DNA from: Alteripontixanthobacter maritimus
GTDB lineage: Bacteria > Pseudomonadota > Alphaproteobacteria > Sphingomonadales > Sphingomonadaceae
Length of the DNA: 64,000 bases
Assembly (NCBI RefSeq): GCF_003340475.1
Contig: NZ_QBKA01000002.1
Location: 1,187,501-1,251,500, forward strand
Reading direction: 5' to 3'
The notes beneath the pieces were generated by a model. That model had not been told where the DNA came from. It ran no database searches and worked only from the letters and a program-made list of their open reading frames with translations. Shown here piece by piece: positions 9,652 to 19,175 of the stretch. The number at the start of each line of letters is the position of its first letter. The stretch's first letter is position 1. The translations under genes were made by a program, and so were the position numbers.

Positions 9652-10841
9652 GCGCGCTGATATCGCTCGTCGATGCCCAGGAGCGGTTGCTAACGCTGGT
9701 GAATGCGGCCGATACTATCGCGCCGCAGCCTGTCGAAAGCCTGCTGGGCGGATATCTGGCAGAGCCGCTCCTCGCAGCCCGCACGCAACCTGCAGCGGAC
9801 GTGTCAGCGATGGATGGCTATGCGGTCGCCGGTAAGGGTGCTTGGAAATTGGTCGGGGAAAGCCGGTGCGGCCTACCGTTCGGCAGTCATCTGGCCGACG
9901 GTGATGCTGTTCGCATATCGACCGGTGCCCATTGTCCGGCCGGAACGCAGGCAATCCTGATACAGGAGAACGCCCAGGTCGAAGGCGAGATCTTGAGCCA
10001 GGCCGATGGTGCGCTGGTTCCCGGCGAACACATTCGGAGAGAAGGCTTCGACTTTGCCGATGGCGACCCATTGCTGCCTGGCGGAACCCGGATCGGCCCG
10101 GCACAGATCGCACTTGCCCGCGCGGCAGGTCACGGCCGGCTTCCTGCAAGGCGTAAACCGCGGATCGTTATTCTGGAATGCGGGGACGAGTTGACCTCCG
10201 ATCCTGCGTCGTGCGGGCATGGGCAAATACCCGCCAGCAACGGCGCGATGCTCGCCGCGATGGCAAGCGCGGAACTGTGCGACATAGTGGCCACCCCACC
10301 CTTGCGCGACACGCCTGACGCTCTGGTCGACGCATTGGATGCCCATGCCACCGCCGATCTTCTGGTTTTCTCCGGCGGCGCCTCGGTCGGCGATCACGAT
10401 CATGTTCGCCCATCGCTCCAACGGGCCGGCGCGGACATTGCGTTCTGGAAAGTAGCGATGCGGCCCGGCAAGCCGGTGATGGTCGCACAGTTGGGCAAGC
10501 AATTAATCCTCGGCCTGCCGGGCAATCCCGTGTCGAGCTTCGTCACGGCCTTCCATTTCATGCTGCCTGCAATCCGGCGGCTTTGCGGTGCGAGCGAATG
10601 CCTTGTGCGCCCCGTACCGATCCTATTGGGACGGGACATGGCTGCGGTCGGTGGACGGCAGGAGTTTGTGCGCGCGCAAATAGCAGACGGGGTCGTCACA
10701 CCGCTGGACCAGCGCGACAGCAGCGCGCTACTTACGCTCGCCACCGCAAACGCGCTGATCGATCGGCCTGCTCACAGCGCAGAGATGAAAGCAGGAACAC
10801 ACGTTCCGACCTATCCGATCCAGAATGGCGGAAATGCTTGA
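9648..10841 (+). CDS. moeA: Molybdopterin molybdenumtransferase
   Basis: MoeA inserts molybdate into adenylylated molybdopterin. The 397 residues have the expected blocks: AMDGYAV near residue 47, the MoCF_biosynth motif [13 protein letters not shown] near 245, [13 protein letters not shown], and [20 protein letters not shown] near 287. A C-terminal domain IV follows. The start overlaps the moaC stop (ATGA). The stop lies inside the predicted -35 element of lexA, so lexA transcription can start within the end of this gene. Confidence 0.94.
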   Translation: MSALISLVDAQERLLTLVNAADTIAPQPVESLLGGYLAEPLLAARTQPAADVSAMDGYAVAGKGAWKLVGESRCGLPFGSHLADGDAVRISTGAHCPAGTQAILIQENAQVEGEILSQADGALVPGEHIRREGFDFADGDPLLPGGTRIGPAQIALARAAGHGRLPARRKPRIVILECGDELTSDPASCGHGQIPASNGAMLAAMASAELCDIVATPPLRDTPDALVDALDAHATADLLVFSGGASVGDHDHVRPSLQRAGADIAFWKVAMRPGKPVMVAQLGKQLILGLPGNPVSSFVTAFHFMLPAIRRLCGASECLVRPVPILLGRDMAAVGGRQEFVRAQIADGVVTPLDQRDSSALLTLATANALIDRPAHSAEMKAGTHVPTYPIQNGGNA

Positions 10842-10866
10842 CTTGATGAAATTCGTTTCCTAATTG
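10838..10866 (+). promoter_or_regulatory. Predicted lexA promoter (-35 and -10)
   Basis: TTGACT (10838-10843) and TAATTG (10861-10866) are separated by exactly 17 bases, a good sigma-70-type spacing. The -35 overlaps the moeA stop codon. The -10 adjoins the LexA box, so a bound repressor would cover the transcription start region. This is prediction from spacing and motif only. Confidence 0.6.
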
Positions 10867-10880
10867 TTCCGTATTCGTTC
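10866..10880 (+). promoter_or_regulatory. LexA operator (SOS box, alphaproteobacterial type)
   Basis: The sequence reads GTTC, seven bases, GTTC: the direct-repeat operator established for alphaproteobacterial LexA. It lies 45 bp before the lexA ATG and begins in the last base of the -10 element, the classic position for self-repression. Confidence 0.85.
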
Positions 10881-10924
10881 ACCATAAGGTGGCGAAGGAA
10901 CGGGCGATTAAGGAGCATTTCGCC

Positions 10925-11617
10925 ATGCTGACCGCAAAGCAGCACGAACTTATTCAGTTCATCCAGCGACGCCTGGAAGAAACCGGCATTTCCCCCTCTT
11001 TCGAAGAGATGAAGGACGCGCTGGACCTGAAAAGCAAGTCCGGCGTCCACCGCCTGATTTCCGCGTTGGAAGAACGCGGCTTCATTCGCCGCCTTCCGAA
11101 CAGGGCGCGTGCGTTGGAAGTGATAAAGCAACCCGAAGATGCGACGCCAGTGTCCGCTGCGAACAGCGCGGATAACAGCAATGTGATTTCTCTCGCAGCG
11201 GCGAAGGCTGCGCGGGCACCCGAGCCTGCTAACGACGTGATCGACGTACCCTTGCATGGGCGTATTGCGGCAGGCGCACCGATCGAGGCGATCGAGGGGC
11301 AGAACAGCCTGCCTGTTCCTGCCGCATTGCTCGGCCCCGGTGAACATTATGCGTTGGAAGTCTCCGGCGATTCCATGATCGAAGCAGGTATTTTCGACGG
11401 TGATTTCGCTCTCGTGAAGCGCACCGATACCGCGCGAGACGGGGAGATTGTGGTGGCACTCGTCAATAACGAGGAAGCGACGCTTAAGTATCTGCGGCGC
11501 GAAGATGGGCAGGTCGTGCTCGATCCAGCCAATCAGGCCTACGACGCACAGATTTACCGTCCGGGCGAAGTAGAGGTTCAGGGCAAGCTGGCAGGACTGC
11601 TACGGCGCTACCACTAG
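10925..11617 (+). CDS. lexA: LexA repressor
   Basis: LexA represses SOS DNA-damage genes and cleaves itself when RecA is activated. The 230-residue protein begins [19 protein letters not shown] and has the winged helix-turn-helix at about 1-65. The self-cleavage pair is Ala116-Gly117 in [12 protein letters not shown], with catalytic Ser150 in SGDSMIEAG and Lys188 in EEATLKYL. An in-frame extension to 10889 would add 12 residues without family support and would run close to the SOS box, so the ATG at 10925 is preferred. A terminator hairpin follows the stop. Confidence 0.95.
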   Translation: MLTAKQHELIQFIQRRLEETGISPSFEEMKDALDLKSKSGVHRLISALEERGFIRRLPNRARALEVIKQPEDATPVSAANSADNSNVISLAAAKAARAPEPANDVIDVPLHGRIAAGAPIEAIEGQNSLPVPAALLGPGEHYALEVSGDSMIEAGIFDGDFALVKRTDTARDGEIVVALVNNEEATLKYLRREDGQVVLDPANQAYDAQIYRPGEVEVQGKLAGLLRRYH

Positions 11618-11654
11618 TAGCGCGAAAGCTACCAACAGAGAATTTGAAGTTGGC

Positions 11655-11685
11655 AAGGGGCGGCAGATTGCTGCCCCTTCGCTTT
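11655..11685 (+). terminator. Intrinsic terminator of the trp-moa-lexA operon
   Basis: An 11-pair stem (11655-11665 with 11669-11679, one G-U pair) around a 3-base loop is followed by a short T-rich stretch (CTTTATT). It sits 38 bp after the lexA stop and before the convergent comEC gene. Confidence 0.7.
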
Positions 11686-11777
11686 ATTAGCTTCTCGCGC
11701 GGGGGTCTCGGTGCTCTAAGAATGTGCAGCGCGGTGAATTTGCAGCCAGTGTTTGCGTAACCCGCCCGGCTTGCCAG

Positions 11778-13970
11778 TCATCGGTCGTCCGGTTTCCACC
11801 ACCCGTGGCTTCCCTGCGTATCGGCAACGGCATCGAAGCGCGCTCCGTCCAGATCAACGGCCAACCCTCCAGTTTGCTCCAACAATCTGCGATCCGCCTT
11901 AAGCCAGCGCGGCGCACAGCTTTGCGGCAGATATCGGTCCGCAACCACGATATCGCTGCGTTCGCACGCTGCGGCAAGCGCGCGCTCCTCGACCAGATCC
12001 CGACTTCGGGCGAGCAGGATTTGCCAGGTCTGCCCGCCCCGCTCCAACGCCACCACGCAAAAGTCCGGGCTACAGCTCGCTCCCGGCCAATCTGCGATGG
12101 CCACAGGCTGCCCGGCCACACCCGCCAGTTCGGTAAAGTTGTCGAGGACATAGCTGCTGCGACTATCCCGGAGCAGGATAAGCTGGTTGCCCTCCCCCGC
12201 TATACCGACATGCCGACCATCGCCGGAAATCAACATATCAGGCGCGGGAGTTGCCGCCGCCATGACAGCGGCGGTTGCGATCGGCAGGAGACCATATAGC
12301 CGCGCATTACCGCGCCACAACGCAAGCCAGAGCGCCCCGCCCACATACAGCATCACTGTTCCCAGCCCAATCTGGGGTGCCAGCTTCACAGCGCCCGGCA
12401 GCGACGCCGTATAATGTGCTATACCGAGCAGCGCCTCCAGCGATTTGCCTGCCACCCACCATGCCGGTGCACCCAGCCCCACCACATCGAGGAACAGCGC
12501 CACTGCGATGAGCGGCATCGACGCGAACGTCACCAGCGGGATCGCGATTACATTCGCGAACGCCCCGAATAGCCCCGCACGATGGAAGTGGAACATGACG
12601 ATCGGCATAAGCGCAATCTCGATGACGAAGCCGGTCACAAGCAACATCACAGTCCCCCGCCCCATCCGCGCGAACCAGCTTTCGTCCCTTGTTAGCAGGA
12701 ACGCCCGCACAGGTGCGCTGTTGTGCAGGGCGACGATGGCGATCACAGCGCTGAAACTCATCTGGAAGCTGGGTCCGACGAGCGATTCCGGCCAAAGGAG
12801 CAGCACGAATAGCGCGGCCAACGCGACCATTCGCAAACTCAATGGCTCCCGCCCCAGCGCCAGCGCCGTCAAGACAAGCAGCGCTGCTACACAGCTGCGC
12901 ACGGTTGGCACCTCCGCCCCGGTCAGGAGTGTGTAAGCGACACCCGCCAGTGCAGCCAACCCGGCAGCCACCACCGGCAACCGCACCCTCAATGTCAACC
13001 ATGGCCATAAAGCCAACAGCCGTATCGCGAGCAGATACGCCGCCGCGATCACGGCGCTGACATGCAGCCCGCTGATCGATAGCAAATGTGTGAGGCCGGC
13101 ATCGCGCATCGCGTCGGCATCGCGCTCGGTCACGCCGCCCCGGTCGCCGCTGGCAAAAGCGGCCGCGATTGTACCGGGCGATCCGCCGAGCTGCTCGCGC
13201 ACATGCCCCGATATCTGCCGCTGCCAGCGCGCAATCTGGCCCCCGCCCTGCCCTGCCGAGACCACTTCCAGATCGCCCACCAAAGTGGCGGTCGCAGCCA
13301 ATCCCTTGAACCAGGCCGCGCGTGCAAAATCGTAGCTGCCTGGAAGCATTGGCGGCGCAGGGGGCATCAGGCGTGCACGCAATCGCAGCACAGCACCTTC
13401 CGCCGCCAGCGGCTTGTCGCGCGCGAGCGGTACGTTGATCCGCACCTTGCGCGCAGTGCCGGTGGCCGCATCCCGCATGGCCAACGTCAGGCGGACGCGG
13501 TCCTGCGAAGGTTGTTCCTCACGCTCCAGAACCCGGCCTTCGAAGCGCATCACTCGCGGGTAATCGAGCGGCTCCGCGCCGATCATCTCGCTTCGGCTCC
13601 AGACGGTCGCAGTGCCCAGCAACGTCATTATCGACAGCGCAATGACCGCGATCCGTATATTCGCCCGCGTGCCGCCGGGTTCAAGCAGAGCCGAAGCCGC
13701 GATTGCAGCCAGTGCCAGCGCCGCCATGGCCCCGATCCACTGCCACGGCGCATCGAGCCAGAACCACAGTCCGATCCCGCCGGCGAACGCCACTGCCAGC
13801 CATGGTCCGCGGTCATGGCTTGCCGTCCCCAGAAAGCCTTCGAAACGGTCCGCCAGCCAGCCTGCGGTACTGGACACGGCCCGGCCCATGCGCCAAGGAC
13901 GCTGCACTGCAACATTTTCGCCATCGCCCGCATTACCCAGCGGGATTTCGGGCGCCGACTGGCTGCTCAT
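11778..13970 (-). CDS. comEC: ComEC/Rec2-family DNA uptake channel protein
   Basis: ComEC forms the inner-membrane channel for single-stranded DNA in natural transformation. The 730 residues show an N-terminal hydrophobic and OB-like region and the competence domain with HLLSISGLHVSAV followed by many membrane helices. A C-terminal soluble part of about 150 residues follows. That part retains strand-like segments but no HxHxDH metal motif of the beta-lactamase-like nuclease domain. The ATG at 13970 (MSSQSAPEI) is chosen over an in-frame start at 14090 that would lie inside gltX. The gltX start is only 28 bp away on the other strand. No other competence gene is in the window. Confidence 0.85.
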   Translation of the reverse strand: MSSQSAPEIPLGNAGDGENVAVQRPWRMGRAVSSTAGWLADRFEGFLGTASHDRGPWLAVAFAGGIGLWFWLDAPWQWIGAMAALALAAIAASALLEPGGTRANIRIAVIALSIMTLLGTATVWSRSEMIGAEPLDYPRVMRFEGRVLEREEQPSQDRVRLTLAMRDAATGTARKVRINVPLARDKPLAAEGAVLRLRARLMPPAPPMLPGSYDFARAAWFKGLAATATLVGDLEVVSAGQGGGQIARWQRQISGHVREQLGGSPGTIAAAFASGDRGGVTERDADAMRDAGLTHLLSISGLHVSAVIAAAYLLAIRLLALWPWLTLRVRLPVVAAGLAALAGVAYTLLTGAEVPTVRSCVAALLVLTALALGREPLSLRMVALAALFVLLLWPESLVGPSFQMSFSAVIAIVALHNSAPVRAFLLTRDESWFARMGRGTVMLLVTGFVIEIALMPIVMFHFHRAGLFGAFANVIAIPLVTFASMPLIAVALFLDVVGLGAPAWWVAGKSLEALLGIAHYTASLPGAVKLAPQIGLGTVMLYVGGALWLALWRGNARLYGLLPIATAAVMAAATPAPDMLISGDGRHVGIAGEGNQLILLRDSRSSYVLDNFTELAGVAGQPVAIADWPGASCSPDFCVVALERGGQTWQILLARSRDLVEERALAAACERSDIVVADRYLPQSCAPRWLKADRRLLEQTGGLAVDLDGARFDAVADTQGSHGWWKPDDR

Positions 13971-13998
13971 GGTGCACATTGATAGGAAGCTTACCGGT

Positions 13999-15444
13999 AT
14001 GGCAACAGGCAGCGGACAGGTGGTCACCCGCTTCGCCCCTTCCCCCACGGGATTCCTGCATATCGGCGGCGCGCGGACCGCGCTGTTCAACTGGCTTTTC
14101 GCGCGTCATCACGGCGGCAAGGCCCTGTTGCGGATCGAGGACACCGATCAGAAGCGTTCCACGCAAGAGGCGATAGATGCAATTGTGGAAGGGCTGGACT
14201 GGCTCGGCCTGGACTGGGACGAACCGTCTGTATTCCAGTCGCAGAATGCCGCACGCCACGCCGAAGTGGCGCAGCTGCTGCTCGATCATGGCCATGCCTA
14301 TAAATGCTATGCCAGTACCGAAGAACTTGAGGAAATGCGGGCGGCACAGCGCGCAGCCAAACAGCCCATGCGCTATGATGGGCGCTGGCGCGACCGCGAT
14401 CCGACAGATGCCGCCGAGGGGACTCCCTTTGTCGTTCGATTGAAAACTCCGTCCACTGGCGAGACCACGATTGCCGATGAAGTGCAGGGCGAGGTCACCG
14501 TCGCAAACGAGGAAATTGACGACTACGTGCTGCTGCGCGCCGACGGCACACCGACTTATATGCTCGCCGCCGTGGTGGACGACCACGATATGGGTTGCAC
14601 CCATATCATCCGCGGCGACGATCATCTGAACAACGCCTTCCGGCAATTACCGATTTACCATGCCATGGATAGGATCGAGGGTGGCTGGCCTCAGCCTGTC
14701 TACGCTCACATTCCGCTGATCCACGGCAGCGACGGTGCTAAGCTATCGAAACGGCACGGCGCCCTTGGCGTCGAGGCCTATCGCGACGAGATGGGTATTT
14801 TGCCCGAGGCGCTCTTCAACTACCTTCTCCGGCTCGGCTGGGGCCATGGCGACCGCGAAGAGATCACCCGCGTCGAAGCCACGTCGCTATTCACTCTCGA
14901 TGGCGTTGGTAAGAGCCCGTCGCGCTTCGATCTGAAGAAGCTGCAGAACCTGAACGCTCATTATATCCGCGAAGCAGATCCGACCAGGTTGGCAGGCATC
15001 GTCGCGCCGCTGATCGATGGCGATGTTGACGAGCAATTGCTGGCCCGGGCGATGCCGGTGCTGACAGTTCGCGCGAAGGACACAGGCGAACTCGCCGAAG
15101 GTGCGGCGTTTCTGTTTGCCAAGCGTCCGCTTGCCGTTACGGAAAAGGCGGCCAAGCTGCTTGACGATACCGGACGCGAGCGACTGGCGCAGGTTTCGGA
15201 GCGGTTGAAGGGCGAAAAGGACTGGACAGCAGATGCACTTGAGGCCAGTCTGAAAGCCTATGCCGAGCAGCTCGAACTGGGTCTTGGCAAGCTGGCGCAG
15301 CCCATGCGTGCGGCACTCACCGGAACGACGACCTCGCCCGGTATTTTCGATGTTCTCGTCCTGCTCGGCAGGGAGGAAGCGCTGGCACGGATCGACGATC
15401 AGGTCGATCGGTCGGCCGCCCCCCGGACCGACGCAGACACATAA
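13999..15444 (+). CDS. gltX: Glutamate--tRNA ligase
   Basis: This enzyme charges tRNA-Glu (and in many alphaproteobacteria tRNA-Gln, for later amidation). The 481-residue protein begins [18 protein letters not shown]. The class I HIGH motif appears as HIGG at residues 21-24 and the KMSKS loop as KLSKR near 247. The anticodon-binding C-terminal half is complete. The ATG at 13999 is preferred to the ATG at 13969, which would overlap the comEC start codon. gltA follows after 16 bp. A second GltX paralogue is common in this group but is not seen here. Confidence 0.95.
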   Translation: MATGSGQVVTRFAPSPTGFLHIGGARTALFNWLFARHHGGKALLRIEDTDQKRSTQEAIDAIVEGLDWLGLDWDEPSVFQSQNAARHAEVAQLLLDHGHAYKCYASTEELEEMRAAQRAAKQPMRYDGRWRDRDPTDAAEGTPFVVRLKTPSTGETTIADEVQGEVTVANEEIDDYVLLRADGTPTYMLAAVVDDHDMGCTHIIRGDDHLNNAFRQLPIYHAMDRIEGGWPQPVYAHIPLIHGSDGAKLSKRHGALGVEAYRDEMGILPEALFNYLLRLGWGHGDREEITRVEATSLFTLDGVGKSPSRFDLKKLQNLNAHYIREADPTRLAGIVAPLIDGDVDEQLLARAMPVLTVRAKDTGELAEGAAFLFAKRPLAVTEKAAKLLDDTGRERLAQVSERLKGEKDWTADALEASLKAYAEQLELGLGKLAQPMRAALTGTTTSPGIFDVLVLLGREEALARIDDQVDRSAAPRTDADT

Positions 15445-15460
15445 ATTCAGGAGCTTTCGC

Positions 15461-16747
15461 ATGGTGGATAACAACGCGACCCTTAATCTGGGCGAGCAAA
15501 GCCTCGACCTACCCGTTCTGGAGGGCAGCTGCGGCCCGGATGTCGTCGATATCCGCAAGCTTTACGCACAGACCGGAAACTTCACATACGATCCGGGATT
15601 CACCTCGACCGCCAGTTGCGAGAGCGCGCTGACCTTCATCGATGGCGAAGAAGGCGTGCTGCTGCATCGCGGCTACCCCATCGGCCAGTTGGCTGAAAGT
15701 TCCAGCTTCATGGAAACCAGCTATCTGCTGTTGAACGGCGAGCTGCCCGATCAAGACACGCTCAATGACTTTACGCATACAATCACGCGGCACACGATGT
15801 TGCATGACCAGTTGCGCCAGTTCTACCAGGGCTTCCGCCGCGATGCGCACCCGATGGCAATCATGTGCGGCGTGGTCGGTGCGCTGTCCGCGTTCTATCA
15901 CGACAGCACCGACATTTCCGATCCCGAACACCGCAAGATTTCCAGCCACCGGCTGATCGCCAAGATGCCGACGATCGCGGCATGGGCCTATAAGTACTCC
16001 ATCGGGCAGCCATTCCTGCAGCCCGATAATTCGCTCAGCTACACCGGCAATTTCCTGCGCATGACCTTCGGCGTTCCGGCTGAGGAATACGAAGTTCTTC
16101 CGGCAGTAGAGCGCGCGATGGACCGTATTTTCATCCTCCACGCCGATCACGAGCAGAACGCCAGCACTTCCACCGTGCGGCTCGCCGGATCGTCCGGTGC
16201 CAATCCGTTTGCCTGCGTTGCGGCTGGTATTGCCTGCCTTTGGGGGCCGGCTCATGGCGGCGCGAACGAAGCGGCGCTCAATATGCTGCAGGAAATCGGC
16301 ACGCCCGATCGCATCCCTGAATATATCGAGCGTGCGAAGGACAAGAACGACCCGTTCCGCCTGATGGGTTTCGGACACCGCGTGTACAAGAACTACGACC
16401 CCCGCGCGACGGTAATGCAGAAGACGGTTCGCGAGGTCTTCGAAGCCCTGAACGTCACCGACCCGGTATTCGAAACCGCGTTGCGGCTGGAAGAGCTGGC
16501 ATTGAGCGACGATTACTTTGCCGAGAAGAAACTGTTCCCGAATGTAGACTTCTACTCAGGCATCATTCTGTCTGCGATCGGTTTCCCGACCACGATGTTC
16601 ACCGCGCTCTTCGCTCTTGCCCGCACGGTCGGTTGGGTAGCCCAATGGAACGAAATGATTTCCGATCCCGGCCAGAAGATCGGTCGTCCGCGTCAGCTTT
16701 ATACTGGCCCGACGCAGCGCGACTATATCTCGCTCGACAAGCGTTAA
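15461..16747 (+). CDS. gltA: Citrate synthase (type II)
   Basis: Condenses acetyl-CoA and oxaloacetate to citrate, the entry step of the TCA cycle. The 428-residue length is typical of the hexameric, NADH-regulated bacterial type. Active-site blocks are [30 protein letters not shown] and the late PNVDFYSGI. The ATG at 15461 has a good ribosome site (AGGAG, 15449-15453). An earlier open frame from 15260 only reflects gltX. It is probably co-transcribed with gltX and ends at a strong terminator. Confidence 0.97.
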   Translation: MVDNNATLNLGEQSLDLPVLEGSCGPDVVDIRKLYAQTGNFTYDPGFTSTASCESALTFIDGEEGVLLHRGYPIGQLAESSSFMETSYLLLNGELPDQDTLNDFTHTITRHTMLHDQLRQFYQGFRRDAHPMAIMCGVVGALSAFYHDSTDISDPEHRKISSHRLIAKMPTIAAWAYKYSIGQPFLQPDNSLSYTGNFLRMTFGVPAEEYEVLPAVERAMDRIFILHADHEQNASTSTVRLAGSSGANPFACVAAGIACLWGPAHGGANEAALNMLQEIGTPDRIPEYIERAKDKNDPFRLMGFGHRVYKNYDPRATVMQKTVREVFEALNVTDPVFETALRLEELALSDDYFAEKKLFPNVDFYSGIILSAIGFPTTMFTALFALARTVGWVAQWNEMISDPGQKIGRPRQLYTGPTQRDYISLDKR

Positions 16748-16769
16748 TTCTAAACGACTATTTCAGGAA

Positions 16770-16794
16770 GGGCGCCGATCTCGGCGCCCTTTTT
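16770..16794 (+). terminator. Intrinsic terminator after gltA
   Basis: GGGCGCCGA and TCGGCGCCC form a near-perfect stem (16770-16789) followed directly by five T residues. It lies 22 bp after the gltA stop and abuts the end of the convergent kinase-like gene. Confidence 0.88.
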
Positions 16795-16797
16795 GCG

Positions 16798-18219
16798 TCA
16801 GGATGCGGCGGGCAACAGCAGCGTGAACGTCGCACCCTTGTCCGGTTCGCTCGAGACAACCAAATCCCCACCCATCGCTCTTGCAAGGCTTCGTGAGATA
16901 TACAGACCAAGGCCGGATCCGCCATCCCCGCCCCGTCCGAGACGCTCGAACTTGTCGAAGACGACTGCCTGTTGCTCCTTGGTAAGGCCCTTCCCTTCGT
17001 CCGCAATTGCAATACCAACGCGATCACCTTCGCTTTTCAGGGAAAGCGTGACGGCCGATCCCTCCGGAGAATATTGCATCGCATTGCCTACCAGATTGAG
17101 AAGTATCTGGAGAACGCGCCGATCTTCTGCCGTTGCGAAAACACTTGTTGCTGCTTCCGGTTTGACGAGCGTGATCTTGCGTTCTGCAGCCTTCACCGCG
17201 AGGATACCCGCTGCGCGCTGTGCCGCATCGCCAAGGTTCACACGGTCTGCCGCCGTCGAAAAATCGCCGGATTCCAAAACTTCCAGATCCGACAGGTCGT
17301 CGATAAGCGACAGCAGATGCTGGCCGGCAGTAGCGATGTCGGCTGCGTAATTGCTGTACTCGTCTGCCAAGGGGCCTGCCAGTTTAGTTCGGATGGTCTC
17401 GGCATTGGCGATGATGCGCGCGATCGGTTGGCGCAGCACAGGCGACAGTTCGCTTCCCAGTCGGGGTGCGTGAGAATTGTGGACCGCAGGAGCTTCGTCC
17501 TGCGTAAATTTAGCTGGGCCTTCCTCAATCGGAGTGTCGGCAACCAGCAGCAATTCGAAGCCGGAACCACCAGGCTCGGGCACGCCGAGTGGAACCAGAT
17601 GCGCTGTCCAGCGCCTATCCGAACCGGGAAGCGAACATATACTGCCGTCCATCAGTCGCCAATGGAGCGGCATTTGATGCGCGGCATCTTCCAACGTTAC
17701 GAAATCGGTCCAGGGTCGGCCGATATTGGCTAGCATGCGGTCGGCGCATTGGTTGGTGTCGACAGCATGGGGTTCCGCCGAGAGCAAGTGTTGCCGCTTG
17801 TCGAGCCGCGCGGTCAAATCGGCCGAATGCCGATCGATGGCGACCTTGCGTTCGGCTACATCGTTCTGGTTCGGCCGCGCGATCGGGGATGTTTGCCAAG
17901 TGGCCACGCCGATCTCGAACCCGCCAGTAGCTGGGCCATCGGGTTTTTCATCGTCTGATGACATTGGAATGATTTCGACCCAACTGCGGATGACATCTTC
18001 GCCGTCCATCGCTTCCATGGGTCGGGCGATACGAAAACCGTAGGTCCGTGCCTTGTGTACCAGCTCCGACAGTTCGGGAATGGCTATCCGGCCGGGTATC
18101 GTGCCGCCGCAGCGTTTTTGCAGGGTTGCAAGCGGTTCGTCGGCAGACAGCAGTTGGCCGTCCGCATCGGTACGCCCATAGGCCAGCATCTTCCCGGAAC
18201 TGGCACCAATAGCGCTCAT
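16798..18219 (-). CDS. Histidine-kinase-like protein lacking the phospho-acceptor histidine
   Basis: The 473 residues have no membrane helix. An N-terminal half of uncertain, possibly PAS-like, fold leads to a dimerisation helix pair (about 250-310) and an HATPase_c domain. The ATP domain is intact: N box LLNLVGNAMQYSP (about 373-385), G1 DEGKG (407-411) and G2 GGSGLGLYISR (from 433). The H box reads SPVLRQPIARII where the family has S-H-E-L-R-T-P-L, so the phosphorylated histidine is Pro260. ATP binding is therefore plausible but ordinary autophosphorylation is not. The start at 18219 overlaps the upstream gene's stop (ATGA), and no response regulator is adjacent. The partner is unknown. Confidence 0.8.
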   Translation of the reverse strand: MSAIGASSGKMLAYGRTDADGQLLSADEPLATLQKRCGGTIPGRIAIPELSELVHKARTYGFRIARPMEAMDGEDVIRSWVEIIPMSSDDEKPDGPATGGFEIGVATWQTSPIARPNQNDVAERKVAIDRHSADLTARLDKRQHLLSAEPHAVDTNQCADRMLANIGRPWTDFVTLEDAAHQMPLHWRLMDGSICSLPGSDRRWTAHLVPLGVPEPGGSGFELLLVADTPIEEGPAKFTQDEAPAVHNSHAPRLGSELSPVLRQPIARIIANAETIRTKLAGPLADEYSNYAADIATAGQHLLSLIDDLSDLEVLESGDFSTAADRVNLGDAAQRAAGILAVKAAERKITLVKPEAATSVFATAEDRRVLQILLNLVGNAMQYSPEGSAVTLSLKSEGDRVGIAIADEGKGLTKEQQAVVFDKFERLGRGGDGGSGLGLYISRSLARAMGGDLVVSSEPDKGATFTLLLPAAS

Positions 18220-19172
18220 GGCGCAGAATGCCCGCCGCCCGCCTGCGCAATCATCGTCGCAGCGCGGTCGACCCGCAGATGTTCGAACCCTTCGGGCAAC
18301 GCGAAATCGGGGTGCACACACATGAACTGTTTTTCGATTTCGGAAGGCCGCAAACCAGCGGCGCGCAGTCCAAGTGCGAGGCGAGCCAGTTGACGCTCGC
18401 CAGTGCTGGCCACGACCACCTCGCGGGTTTGACCGCTCAAGTCGGCAAGCGCGGTCAGGAACAGGGCTGCACCGGAGTGCTGCACATTTAACGCCGCCCG
18501 CGCACCGGGGCCCATATTCGCAGTGACGCGGGATAGCAGCCCAAGACGGCTCGTGCGCTCGTCCATCGAATCCCTGATGCGCGCCTCGGCCTTCTGCGTG
18601 TCGCCCACAATGTCGCTGAAATTCGCCAGCGTCCTATGCAGCAAGTCGCCCGGCAATTCGGACAGCGGCAGCTCCATCCTGCGTTGCGCCTGTGTAAATC
18701 GGGCCTGAGCAGCGAGCAGGGCCATAGCGGTTTCCGCAACACTTTCGTCATCGGCAGCAATCAGGCTTTGCAGCAAAGGGCACAGGACCAGATCGATGGC
18801 GCTCCGGGCCTCGAGCCGAAATGACAACTGCCATTCCAGTGCCAGCGCGTGGACGTGGTGCAGCAACGCCGGATCGCGGGCGAGTTGCGCCCCGAACGGT
18901 GCGGCATGGTCGATTGCAAACTGCCTTGCTTCCTCTACCTCCAGCGTTTCGGCATGGACGCGCAACATTTGCGCGGCAACGTGTTCGATCATGGTCCGCA
19001 CCCGCACCACAATCTCGTCACTGAACATCGAATTGTCGGTGCTGGCCAGCAGATGTCCCAACACCGGTGCGATCGTCCCGCGCGCAAGATCCCCCTGGTC
19101 GAGTTCCTCCTGAAGGATGGCCTCGACCGGAGCTTCATCTTTTCGCGATTCCGCAGGCTCGATCATGCGCAC
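18216..19172 (-). CDS. Unrecognised helical protein
   Basis: I do not recognise this 318-residue protein. It looks almost entirely alpha-helical and soluble, has no signal or membrane helix, and is rich in Leu, Ala, Glu and Arg. Family DUF2336 was considered because of its size and helical nature, but no diagnostic motif was seen. It starts 3 bp after the nucleotidyltransferase-like membrane gene and overlaps the kinase-like gene by four bases, so it is translated from the same message as both. That arrangement suggests a role in the same pathway. Confidence 0.75.
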   Translation of the reverse strand: MRMIEPAESRKDEAPVEAILQEELDQGDLARGTIAPVLGHLLASTDNSMFSDEIVVRVRTMIEHVAAQMLRVHAETLEVEEARQFAIDHAAPFGAQLARDPALLHHVHALALEWQLSFRLEARSAIDLVLCPLLQSLIAADDESVAETAMALLAAQARFTQAQRRMELPLSELPGDLLHRTLANFSDIVGDTQKAEARIRDSMDERTSRLGLLSRVTANMGPGARAALNVQHSGAALFLTALADLSGQTREVVVASTGERQLARLALGLRAAGLRPSEIEKQFMCVHPDFALPEGFEHLRVDRAATMIAQAGGGHSAP

Positions 19173-19175
19173 GCC

